In this document: one piece after another, positions 8,782 to 16,709 of the stretch
Layout of the letters: each line of letters begins with the position of its first letter
Numbering within the stretch: position 1 is the stretch's first letter
Source: UBA1952 sp965200035
Lineage (GTDB): Bacteria; Bacteroidota; Bacteroidia; Chitinophagales; Chitinophagaceae
Length of the DNA: 64,000 bases
Direction of reading: 5' to 3'
NCBI GenBank assembly: GCA_965200035.1
Contig: OZ241334.1
Coordinates: 4,340,001-4,404,000, forward strand
The notes under the pieces: model-generated
Databases searched by the model: none
Seen by the model: the letters and a program-made list of their open reading frames with translations, nothing else
Told to the model about the DNA's origin: nothing
Translations under genes and position numbers: made by a program

Positions 8782-11061
8782 ATGAAAACCTCCGTTCGTG
8801 TGCTCTGGCGCCTTTTCCTGTTGTGCGTCATTGCATTTATGATACTTATTACCGGCTACTGGTTTAGCTGGTGGGGTGGCATGCCTTCGATCACCGAGCT
8901 GGAAAATCCGAGCAGCGCGCTTTCCTCTGAAGTGCTGGCTGCCAATGGCGATATCATGGGTCGCTATTTCGTGCAGGACCGCAGCAACAGCAGGTATGAG
9001 GACATCTCCAAAAATGTGATCGATGCGCTGGTAGCCACGGAAGATGTCCGGTTTTTCGACCACTCAGGCATTGACGCCCAGGCCACGGCAGCTATTCCTT
9101 TTTATCTGCTGAAGGGCGATAAGCGCGGCTCTTCCACCCTCACCCAGCAGCTGGCCAAGAATCTTTTCGGACGGAAGAAGATGAACCTCATGACCATTCC
9201 TTTTATCAAGCTGAAAGAATGGGTATTGGCGGTAAAGCTGGAGCGCAACCTTACCAAAAACGAGATCATCACTTTATACCTGAATACCGTTCCCTTCCCG
9301 GATAACGTGTATGGCATCAAAAATGCATCTCTTACTTTTTTCAATAAAACCCCCGATAAGCTATCGCTCGATGAAGCCGCTATCCTCGTTGGCTCGCTGA
9401 AAGGCAATACTATTTATAATCCGCGCACACATACCAGGCAATCGGTGGACCGCCGCAACACGGTGATCGACCAGATGATCAAGTATGAAAAGATATCTTC
9501 CGCCGAAGGCGAAAAGTACAAGTCGAAAGACATAAAGCTCGATTACCACAAGATCGATTATCACGAAGGCGTAGCGCCCTATTTCCGTCAGGTATTGGAG
9601 CAGGAAGTCAAGAAAGCGCTCAAGGACACCCGCAACCCGGTCACCGATCAGCCTTACGATATTTATAAAGATGGCCTGCGCATCTACACCACCATTGATA
9701 TGCGTATGCAGAATTATGCAGAGCAGGCGGTGGAGCAGCACATGAAAGACCTGCAAAAGCTGTTTATGCAGCAAAGCGGCTACGGCAGCGGCGCCATCTG
9801 GAAAAAGCACATGGATGTGGTAAGCAGAGCCATGAAGCAGAGCGACCGGTATGCCGCGATGAAGGAAGACGGAAAATCAGAAGCGGAGATCACCGCAGCA
9901 TTCAAGCAGCCGGTGAAGATGCGCGTCTTTGCGTGGAACACAGATAATTACGTGGATACCACCATGAGCCCGATGGATTCCATCATGTACACCCGCATGT
10001 TCCTGCAGGCAGGCTTCATGGCGATGGACCCGATGACCGGCGAGGTAAAGGCGTGGGTAGGCGGCATCAACCACGATTATTACCAGTTCGACCACGTAAA
10101 TGAAAAAACAAAGCGTCAGGTAGGCTCTACGATCAAGCCTTTGCTTTACTGCCTTGCGGTGGATAATGGCATCTCGCCCTGCGGCACGGTATCTACCGGC
10201 GCACAGGAGTTCAATGGCAAGCCTTACAATGCCGGTGGCTCCAAGTTCGGCGCGCTGCCTATGAAGAAGGCGCTGGCGCTTTCCATCAATAATGCGGCGC
10301 TTTATCTGCTGAAGCAGGTGGGCATTCCGTCCTTCATTGACTTTGTAAAGAAATGCGGCATCAACAGTGAGATCGTTCCTTATCCATCTATTGCGCTGGG
10401 CGTTTCGGATATATCCTTGTATGAAATGCTTGGGGCCTATACGATGTTCCCGAGCGGTGGTATGAATACCAAACCTTACTTCATTACCAAGATCGAAGAT
10501 AAAAACGGCATTCTGGTCAAGAGCTTTGCACCGCAGCAAAAAGAAATCATCAGCGCCAGCACTGCCTTTAAAATGGTGAAGATGATGCGCGGGGTGGTTG
10601 ATTTTGGTACGGGCGCGAGAATGCGCCGCCGGTATGGAATCACCTCTGAAATAGCCGGCAAAACAGGTACTACCAATAACCAGGCGGATGGTTGGTTTAT
10701 CGGCTATACGCCGCAATTGCTGGCCGGCGCATGGGTTGGCTGCGATGACCGCTTCCTCCGCTTTCAGAGCGAGGCTTTAGGCCAGGGCGCGGCGGCGGCG
10801 CTTCCGATCTGGGCGCTTTTCTACAAAAAAGTATCTGCCGATAAAACACTGGACATCAGTCCGGATGCCAAATTCAAAGAACCTGACAACTTCGATGATT
10901 GTGATGTGACAGACCCGAATAGTGTAATGCGTGCAGGGCTTAATAATGGCAGTGTTGGCGGCAACGGTGAAGAGGACGAATCCCAGAATAACAGCGATTA
11001 CAGCCCGAGCGATATGGATTATGGCAATGAAGGCAATACCAGCGATGACCTCAATAAATAA
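8782..11061 (+). CDS. Class A penicillin-binding protein (PBP1A-type)
   Basis: Bifunctional peptidoglycan synthase anchored in the inner membrane, 759 residues. One membrane helix near residues 10-27 precedes the GT51 glycosyltransferase domain (EDVRFFDHSG with catalytic Glu near 88, RGSSTLTQQLAKN, and ERNLTKNEIITLYLN). The transpeptidase domain has the SxxK serine in GSTIKPLLY near 450, the SxN motif in SINNAAL and the KTG motif in GKTGTTNN near 625. The C-terminal tail is Asp/Asn/Ser-rich and disordered. Start 8782 is preferred over ATG 8755 because the promoter box at 8750-8757 would leave 8755 outside the mRNA. Upstream lies the transglutaminase-like gene, downstream the HD phosphohydrolase gene. 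All catalytic motifs are intact. Confidence 0.94.
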   Translation: MKTSVRVLWRLFLLCVIAFMILITGYWFSWWGGMPSITELENPSSALSSEVLAANGDIMGRYFVQDRSNSRYEDISKNVIDALVATEDVRFFDHSGIDAQATAAIPFYLLKGDKRGSSTLTQQLAKNLFGRKKMNLMTIPFIKLKEWVLAVKLERNLTKNEIITLYLNTVPFPDNVYGIKNASLTFFNKTPDKLSLDEAAILVGSLKGNTIYNPRTHTRQSVDRRNTVIDQMIKYEKISSAEGEKYKSKDIKLDYHKIDYHEGVAPYFRQVLEQEVKKALKDTRNPVTDQPYDIYKDGLRIYTTIDMRMQNYAEQAVEQHMKDLQKLFMQQSGYGSGAIWKKHMDVVSRAMKQSDRYAAMKEDGKSEAEITAAFKQPVKMRVFAWNTDNYVDTTMSPMDSIMYTRMFLQAGFMAMDPMTGEVKAWVGGINHDYYQFDHVNEKTKRQVGSTIKPLLYCLAVDNGISPCGTVSTGAQEFNGKPYNAGGSKFGALPMKKALALSINNAALYLLKQVGIPSFIDFVKKCGINSEIVPYPSIALGVSDISLYEMLGAYTMFPSGGMNTKPYFITKIEDKNGILVKSFAPQQKEIISASTAFKMVKMMRGVVDFGTGARMRRRYGITSEIAGKTGTTNNQADGWFIGYTPQLLAGAWVGCDDRFLRFQSEALGQGAAAALPIWALFYKKVSADKTLDISPDAKFKEPDNFDDCDVTDPNSVMRAGLNNGSVGGNGEEDESQNNSDYSPSDMDYGNEGNTSDDLNK

Positions 11062-11166
11062 TCAGCTTACCAACGATCACAAGTTCAACATTAAAGCATC
11101 CACTTCCTGAAAGTCAAAATTATCAACGACCCCGTTTACGGCTTTCTGCGCTTTCCGGAGCAGGAG

Positions 11167-12324
11167 GTGATGCATATAATCGCACATCCCTGGTTTCAGC
11201 GGCTGCGGCATATCAAGCAGATGGGCATGGCGCACCTTGTATATCCCGGTGCGGTCCATACGCGGCTGCATCACTCCCTGGGCGCATGCCACCTGATGAA
11301 TGAAGCGCTCGATGTGCTGAAAAGCAAGAACATCAGCTTTACGAAAGAAGAATGCGTAGCCGCACGTCTGGCTATCTTAATGCACGATATCGGGCACGGC
11401 CCTTTCTCTCATGCGCTGGAGCATGCATTGGTTACCGGGATTTCCCATGAAATGGTATCGCAGCTGATTATGCAGCGTATTAATCAGGAAATGGGCGGAG
11501 CGCTGGATACGGCCATTCGCGTGTTCGATCATTCCTACCCAAAAAAATACCTGCACCAGCTCGTATCCAGCCAATTGGATATGGACCGCATGGATTACCT
11601 GAACCGCGACAGCTATTTTACCGGCGTTTCGGAGGGCGTGATCGGCTACGACCGCATTTTGCAGATGCTTACGGTAAATAATGATGAGCTGGCAGTAGAG
11701 GAGAAAGCCGTGCACAGCGTTGAGAAATTCATCATTGCCCGCAGGCTCATGTACTGGCAGGTGTATCTGCACAAAACAGTGCTGGGCGGCGAAATGCTCT
11801 TAGTCAATATTCTTAAGAGAGCCAAAGAGTTAGCCATGGCAGGTGAAAAACTATTTGCAACCCCTGCGCTGCACCATTTTCTTTACGGGGATGTTAATGC
11901 AGCCTCTTTTGCGGCAAATCCGGAAAACCTTGAGCTATTTTGCGCATTGGATGATTCTGATATTGCGGCCTCTATCAAAGTATGGCAGTCGCACAGCGAT
12001 ATAGTATTGGCCAAACTGTGCAACATGCTCATCAGCCGAAGGCTGTACAAAATAATACTGAGCAGCGCACCGTTAGAAGATTTACTGGAAGGGAAGAGGA
12101 AACAGGCCGGCGCTCTGCTGGGTATCAGCAATAAACATGAGCTAAAGTATTTTGCCTTCACGGGCACGACTACGACAAGCACTTATAATTATACGGATGA
12201 ACGCATTGGAATAGCGATGAAAGACGGAACGGTCCGGGATATCAGCGAAGTGGATAATCCGCTGGTGACACAGGCACTTGCCCGACCCGTTCTTAAAAAT
12301 TACATTTGCTATACAGTAGCCTAA
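11167..12324 (+). CDS. HD superfamily phosphohydrolase (dGTPase-like)
   Basis: A metal-dependent phosphohydrolase of the SamHD1/dGTPase-like branch. Metal ligands are visible as RLHHSLGACHLM, then MHDIGHGPFSHALEH, and Asp in SSQLDMDRMDYLNRDS; ISHE provides a further conserved His-Glu. Natural substrate unknown. GTG 11167 or ATG 11170 is the first conventional start, but conserved coding continues upstream in the same frame: residues reading KVKIINDPVYGFLRFPEQE precede it, as in Bacteroidota homologues that begin about 20 residues earlier. The only upstream start-like codon after the in-frame TAA is CTG 11107, so the true N-terminus probably uses a rare start. AGGAGGTGATG at the GTG resembles a ribosome-binding site but is also part of this coding stretch. 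Confidence 0.87.
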   Translation: MMHIIAHPWFQRLRHIKQMGMAHLVYPGAVHTRLHHSLGACHLMNEALDVLKSKNISFTKEECVAARLAILMHDIGHGPFSHALEHALVTGISHEMVSQLIMQRINQEMGGALDTAIRVFDHSYPKKYLHQLVSSQLDMDRMDYLNRDSYFTGVSEGVIGYDRILQMLTVNNDELAVEEKAVHSVEKFIIARRLMYWQVYLHKTVLGGEMLLVNILKRAKELAMAGEKLFATPALHHFLYGDVNAASFAANPENLELFCALDDSDIAASIKVWQSHSDIVLAKLCNMLISRRLYKIILSSAPLEDLLEGKRKQAGALLGISNKHELKYFAFTGTTTTSTYNYTDERIGIAMKDGTVRDISEVDNPLVTQALARPVLKNYICYTVA

Positions 12325-12385
12325 ACGAAGAGGAGAAAAAAACCGTCTAAACAGCATTCTACGCTGTAACTATATAAATAACGCT

Positions 12386-13459
12386 ATGCAATTCACCGCG
12401 CTGCAGATAGCCACATTAGTACACGGAACGATCGAAGGAAATCCGGATGTACTGGTGGGACAGGTATCCAAGATTGAAGACGCCGGCGAAGGCTCCCTCT
12501 CTTTTGTAGCCAATCCGAAATACGAAGAGTTTCTTTATAAGACCAATGCTTCCGTACTCATTGTCAATGAATCTCTTGAGCTTACCCAGCCGGTAAAGCC
12601 AACGCTGATACGGGTAAAAGATGCCTATAGTGGCTTTACCCTGCTCCTGCAAAAATACAATGACATTGTATCGCGCAGCGGTAAGAACGGAATTGAGCAA
12701 CCCTCTTTTGTTGCAAAAAGCGCCTCTCTCGGAAAGGATATATACATCGGGGCGTTCAGCTATATCGGTGAAAATGTAATCGTAGGCAATCGTGTACGCA
12801 TTTATCCGGGCTGTTATATTGGTGATAATGTAGTTATCAATGATGATTCCTGCATCTATGCCGGAGTAAAAATTTATGATGGATGCTCGCTGGGAAGCCG
12901 TGTGATTATCCATTCAGGAACGGTGATTGGTGCAGATGGCTTTGGCTTTGCCCCGCAGAAAGACGGCTCTTACAAAAAAATACCTCAGATCGGCAATGTA
13001 ATTATAGAAGAAGATGTAGAAATCGGCTCCAATACCACCATTGACCGCGCCACCATGGGCTCTACATACATCCGCAAGGGCGTGAAACTGGATAACCTTA
13101 TTCAGATAGCGCACAACGTGGACATTGGTGAAAGCACGGTTATTGCAGCGCAGACAGGCGTATCGGGCAGCACCAAAGTGGGCAGGCACTGCATGATCGG
13201 TGGTCAGGTAGGAATGGTGGGTCATATCCAGATTGCGGACGGCACACGCATCAATGCACAAAGCGGACTTTCCAAGTCGGTACAGGTACCAAACACGGTG
13301 CTTAACGGCTCTCCCGCATTTGATTATAAAACATCCCTTAAAAGTCAGGCAATTTTCAGAAATTTGCCCGACCTTCAACAGCGCCTTTTGCAACTGGAGG
13401 AGCAGGTGAAAGCGCTTACATCATTATTGAATCATTCTAATATTTCCTTGGATAAGTGA
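12386..13459 (+). CDS. lpxD: UDP-3-O-acylglucosamine N-acyltransferase (LpxD)
   Basis: Third step of lipid A synthesis: transfers a hydroxyacyl chain from ACP to the 2-amino group of UDP-3-O-acyl-glucosamine. The N-terminal uridine-binding domain (QFTALQIATLVHGTIEG to about residue 105) precedes a left-handed beta helix of hexapeptide repeats (IGENVIVGNRVRIYPGCYIG and onward), with the active-site His in QIAHNVDIG. The C-terminus is a helix (LQQRLLQLEEQVKALTSLL) that trimerises. At 357 residues it is of normal length. Its stop overlaps the start of the next gene by 4 bp (GTGA), showing translational coupling within the lpxD-lpxC/fabZ-lpxA group. Confidence 0.96.
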   Translation: MQFTALQIATLVHGTIEGNPDVLVGQVSKIEDAGEGSLSFVANPKYEEFLYKTNASVLIVNESLELTQPVKPTLIRVKDAYSGFTLLLQKYNDIVSRSGKNGIEQPSFVAKSASLGKDIYIGAFSYIGENVIVGNRVRIYPGCYIGDNVVINDDSCIYAGVKIYDGCSLGSRVIIHSGTVIGADGFGFAPQKDGSYKKIPQIGNVIIEEDVEIGSNTTIDRATMGSTYIRKGVKLDNLIQIAHNVDIGESTVIAAQTGVSGSTKVGRHCMIGGQVGMVGHIQIADGTRINAQSGLSKSVQVPNTVLNGSPAFDYKTSLKSQAIFRNLPDLQQRLLQLEEQVKALTSLLNHSNISLDK

Positions 13460-14916
13460 TAGAAACAAAGACTCAGAAGCTGGAAAAAGGAGAGAAAAAC
13501 GGCAAGCTATTGCAACAATCATCGCACAACCAGCAGACATTAAAGGGTGCAGTAACCCTGCACGGCGTGGGCCTGCATACCGGGCATAATGTGACCATGA
13601 CCCTGCGCCCGGCCAATCCGGGCTTTGGCATCCGCTTTCAGCGGGTAGACCTTCCGGAAAAACCAATCGTAAAGGCGGATGTGGACTATGTAGTGGACAC
13701 TTCCCGTGGCACTACCCTTGAGCACAACGGCGCCCGTGTAAGCACGGTAGAGCACATTCTGGCGGCTTTGGTGGGCAGTGGCATAGATAACGTGCTGGTA
13801 GAGCTTGATGCGCCCGAAATTCCTATTCTGGATGGCAGCGCACGTGAATTTATCGATGCAATTGACAGCGCAGGCATTCAGGAGCAGGAAGCGAAGCGTA
13901 TCGTGTACAGCATCGATACCAACATCCATTTTTATGATCCGGTGAAGAATGTGGATATGCTGGCCGTTCCGGCAACTGACTACCAGATCACTACTCTCAT
14001 TGATTTTAATTCGAAAACGCTCGGCACGCAGCACGCTACGCTGAAGCATATTTCCGAGTTCCGCAATGAGATCGCTCCATGTAAAACATTCTGCTTCCTG
14101 CACGAGCTGGAATACCTGCTTCAGAACAATCTGATCAAAGGCGGCGACCTCAGCAATGCCATTGTGGTAGTAGATAAGGTGGTGAGCAATGAAGAGCTGG
14201 AGCATCTGGCCAAAGTCTTCAACAAGCCGAAAATCGAGGTAAAGCAGGAAGGTATTCTGAATAACATTCAGCTGGTATTTCCCAATGAGCCTGCACGCCA
14301 TAAACTGCTGGATGTAGTAGGCGATCTCGCGCTGATCGGGCATAACATCAAGGCGCATATCATTGCCTCTCGTCCCGGCCACTCATCCAATGTTGAGTTT
14401 GCCAAAAAGATCAAGCAGTACATCAAGAAGAACAAGCACCTCTCCGATATTCCGAACTATGATCCGAATATGGAAGCGGTATATGATATTGTGCGTATCG
14501 AAAAATCGCTGCCGCATAAGTTCCCGTTCCTGCTGGTCGATAAGATCATTGAGCTGAGCGATGACCATGTGGTAGGCATCAAGAATGTAACCTATAATGA
14601 GAACTTTTTTCAGGGTCATTTTCCCGGCAATCCGGTGATGCCGGGCGTACTGCAGATCGAAGCAATGGCGCAGGCCGGCGGCATTCTGGCGCTGAACAAT
14701 TACAGCGATCCGGAAAATTATGATACTTATTTCATCAAGATCGATAAAGTGCGATTCAAGCAGAAAGTAGTACCGGGCGATACGCTGGTGCTGAAGCTGG
14801 AGCTCATCAATCCGATCCGCCGCGGCATCTGTGAAATGAAGGGAATGGCGTATGTAGGCAACAAGCTGGCTACAGAAGCAGAACTGGTAGCACAAATCGT
14901 ACGAAAAGGGAAATAA
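13456..14916 (+). CDS. lpxC/fabZ: Bifunctional UDP-3-O-acyl-GlcNAc deacetylase / 3-hydroxyacyl-ACP dehydratase (LpxC-FabZ fusion)
   Basis: Fusion typical of Bacteroidota. The LpxC half (about residues 28-310) has the zinc ligands in STVEHILAALVGSGIDN and HKLLDVVGDLALIGH, plus the ELDAPEIPILDGSA signature; it commits UDP-acyl-GlcNAc to lipid A. The FabZ half (about 345-486) has HKFPFLLVDKII, the catalytic His in GHFPGNPVMPGVLQIEAMAQ and the following Glu; it dehydrates 3-hydroxyacyl-ACP in fatty acid elongation. Joining the two could balance lipid A against phospholipid supply. The start is GTG 13456, overlapping the lpxD stop; a TTG at 13510 preceded by a GGAGAG stretch is an alternative that would remove a low-complexity Lys-rich leader. 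Confidence 0.96.
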   Translation: MIETKTQKLEKGEKNGKLLQQSSHNQQTLKGAVTLHGVGLHTGHNVTMTLRPANPGFGIRFQRVDLPEKPIVKADVDYVVDTSRGTTLEHNGARVSTVEHILAALVGSGIDNVLVELDAPEIPILDGSAREFIDAIDSAGIQEQEAKRIVYSIDTNIHFYDPVKNVDMLAVPATDYQITTLIDFNSKTLGTQHATLKHISEFRNEIAPCKTFCFLHELEYLLQNNLIKGGDLSNAIVVVDKVVSNEELEHLAKVFNKPKIEVKQEGILNNIQLVFPNEPARHKLLDVVGDLALIGHNIKAHIIASRPGHSSNVEFAKKIKQYIKKNKHLSDIPNYDPNMEAVYDIVRIEKSLPHKFPFLLVDKIIELSDDHVVGIKNVTYNENFFQGHFPGNPVMPGVLQIEAMAQAGGILALNNYSDPENYDTYFIKIDKVRFKQKVVPGDTLVLKLELINPIRRGICEMKGMAYVGNKLATEAELVAQIVRKGK

Positions 14917-15056
14917 GTGTGACAATGCGGCAATTGTGATGATGCAGCAGTGGATCTCATTTAGTAATAAGTTGCCTACAATCATCCGCTTTATCAATTT
15001 AACGCATCATCATAATTATCGCATCATCGCATTTAGCACATTATCGCATTAAAACA

Positions 15057-15857
15057 ATGATTCACCCGCTTACCTACATACACCCCGATGCCAAAATCGG
15101 ACCGAATGTGAAAATAGATCCCTTCACCACTATTCACAGGAATGTGGAGATCGGTGAAGGAACGTGGATTGGCTCAAATGTGACCATTATGGAAGGGGCA
15201 CGGATCGGCAAGAACTGTCGCATCTTCCCAAGCACTATCATCAGCGCTATCCCGCAGGATCTTAAATTCAAGGGTGAGGATACACTGACCATCATTGGCG
15301 ATAACTGTACGATCCGCGAGTGCGTCACTATCAACCGGGGCACTTCTGACCGCAACCATACCAGGATCGGCAATAACTGCCTGATTATGGCTTATACGCA
15401 CATTGCACACGACTGTGAGGTCGGCAACCATTGTGTCTTCTCCAACAATACTACCCTTGCCGGCCACATTCAGGTGGGCGACCATGTGGTGCTGGCAGGC
15501 CTTACCGCGGTACAGCAGTTCGTACGCATCGGCTCTCATGCATTTGTAACCGGCGGCTCGCTGGTGCGTAAGGATGTGCCGCCATACGTAAAGGCTGCGC
15601 GTGAGCCATTATCTTATGTAGGCGTAAACTCTATTGGCCTGAAGCGCCGCGGCTACAGCACAGAGCGCATCAATCATATTCTTGATGTGTATCGTATCCT
15701 GTACGTTCGCGGCTATAACGTATCCAAAGCGCTCGGCATCATCGAAGCAGATTTGCCGGTGAGCGATGAGCGTGACGAGATCATTTCTTTCATCCGCGAT
15801 ACAGGTCGCGGTATTATGCGTGGCTACACCCGCCGTATCAATGAAGATATGTCTTGA
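15057..15857 (+). CDS. lpxA: Acyl-ACP--UDP-N-acetylglucosamine O-acyltransferase (LpxA)
   Basis: First step of lipid A synthesis: O-acylation of UDP-GlcNAc. A left-handed beta helix of hexapeptide repeats (IHPDAKIGPNVKIDPF, IGEGTWIGSNVTIMEG) carries the catalytic His in THIAHDCEVGNHC near residue 120; the C-terminal helical cap holds the RRGYSTERINHI stretch. 266 residues is normal. It is separated from lpxC-fabZ by 140 bp of low-complexity sequence with repeated GCATCATC/GCATTATC words and no clear promoter, so it may still be cotranscribed. Its last 17 bp overlap the start of an ABC ATPase gene. Confidence 0.96.
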   Translation: MIHPLTYIHPDAKIGPNVKIDPFTTIHRNVEIGEGTWIGSNVTIMEGARIGKNCRIFPSTIISAIPQDLKFKGEDTLTIIGDNCTIRECVTINRGTSDRNHTRIGNNCLIMAYTHIAHDCEVGNHCVFSNNTTLAGHIQVGDHVVLAGLTAVQQFVRIGSHAFVTGGSLVRKDVPPYVKAAREPLSYVGVNSIGLKRRGYSTERINHILDVYRILYVRGYNVSKALGIIEADLPVSDERDEIISFIRDTGRGIMRGYTRRINEDMS

Positions 15858-16458
15858 AAAGGCCGGCAAGCGCTATCAGCGGCACTGGGTATTTAAAGAG
15901 CTGAGCTATATTTTTTCCGCACCCGGATCGTATGCGCTGCTGGGTGCGAATGGCAGTGGCAAGAGCACTCTGCTGCGGGTCATTTCCGGTATGCAATCAG
16001 CATCTACCGGCAAGGTGATCTACGAAATAAACGGAAAAAGCATTCCACTTACCGATGCATTCCCGGTCCTTTCTTATTGTGCTCCGGGTATGGAGCTGCC
16101 TGAGGAAATGACGCTTCGGGAATTGTTTGATTTTCATTTCTCTTTTAAAAAACCGGCTGCGGGATTAACGATCAAAGAAATGATCGGGCTGACCGGAATG
16201 CAGCAATCCGTACACAAGCCTATTGCCGATTTTTCTTCGGGCATGAAGCAACGGGCAAAGCTGGCGCAGGCAATTTTTTCGGATACGCCTGTACTGCTGT
16301 TGGATGAACCGGCCACCAATCTGGATGAAGCCGGCGTGCAGCAATATTTAAGTTGGATGGAGCGTTTCAGCAATGACCGATTGGTGATTATTGCCTCCAA
16401 TGATGAGCGCGAGTTCAGCTTTTGCAAAGAGCGAATCCTGCTTTCGGATTTCGGATAA
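15841..16458 (+). CDS. ABC transporter ATP-binding protein
   Basis: A 205-residue stand-alone ATPase subunit. Walker A GANGSGKST near residue 37, signature FSSGMKQRAKLAQAIF near 133, Walker B VLLLDEPATNLDE near 155 and the switch region IIASNDERE are all present. I start it at ATG 15841, inside the end of lpxA: upstream in-frame sequence only shadows lpxA, and MKICLEKAGKRY is a normal ABC N-terminus. The 17-bp overlap implies coupling to lpxA. No permease is nearby, so its partner and cargo are unknown; the position suggests envelope or lipid export, which is inference. Confidence 0.9.
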   Translation: MKICLEKAGKRYQRHWVFKELSYIFSAPGSYALLGANGSGKSTLLRVISGMQSASTGKVIYEINGKSIPLTDAFPVLSYCAPGMELPEEMTLRELFDFHFSFKKPAAGLTIKEMIGLTGMQQSVHKPIADFSSGMKQRAKLAQAIFSDTPVLLLDEPATNLDEAGVQQYLSWMERFSNDRLVIIASNDEREFSFCKERILLSDFG

Positions 16459-16709
16459 ACTTTGTCCGGTTTCGAAGGAAAATCAGAACAGTCGGAAGCA
16501 GGTTGTTACAGCATCTTTTCAAACGTTATTTCTTTTAAGAAAATCGCTCAACGCATATACTACCTTCCTAAATGTTGGGCACGACCAAATTTAGCCAGTC
16601 TCACCTTCGGGGCATAGCAAGTCGCACAAAATATTTCCACTCTTAAAAATAATTTTTGTGGAATTCGGAAACGGGCTGCATCCTACGTCTATCACTAAAA
16701 GGATGTTTT

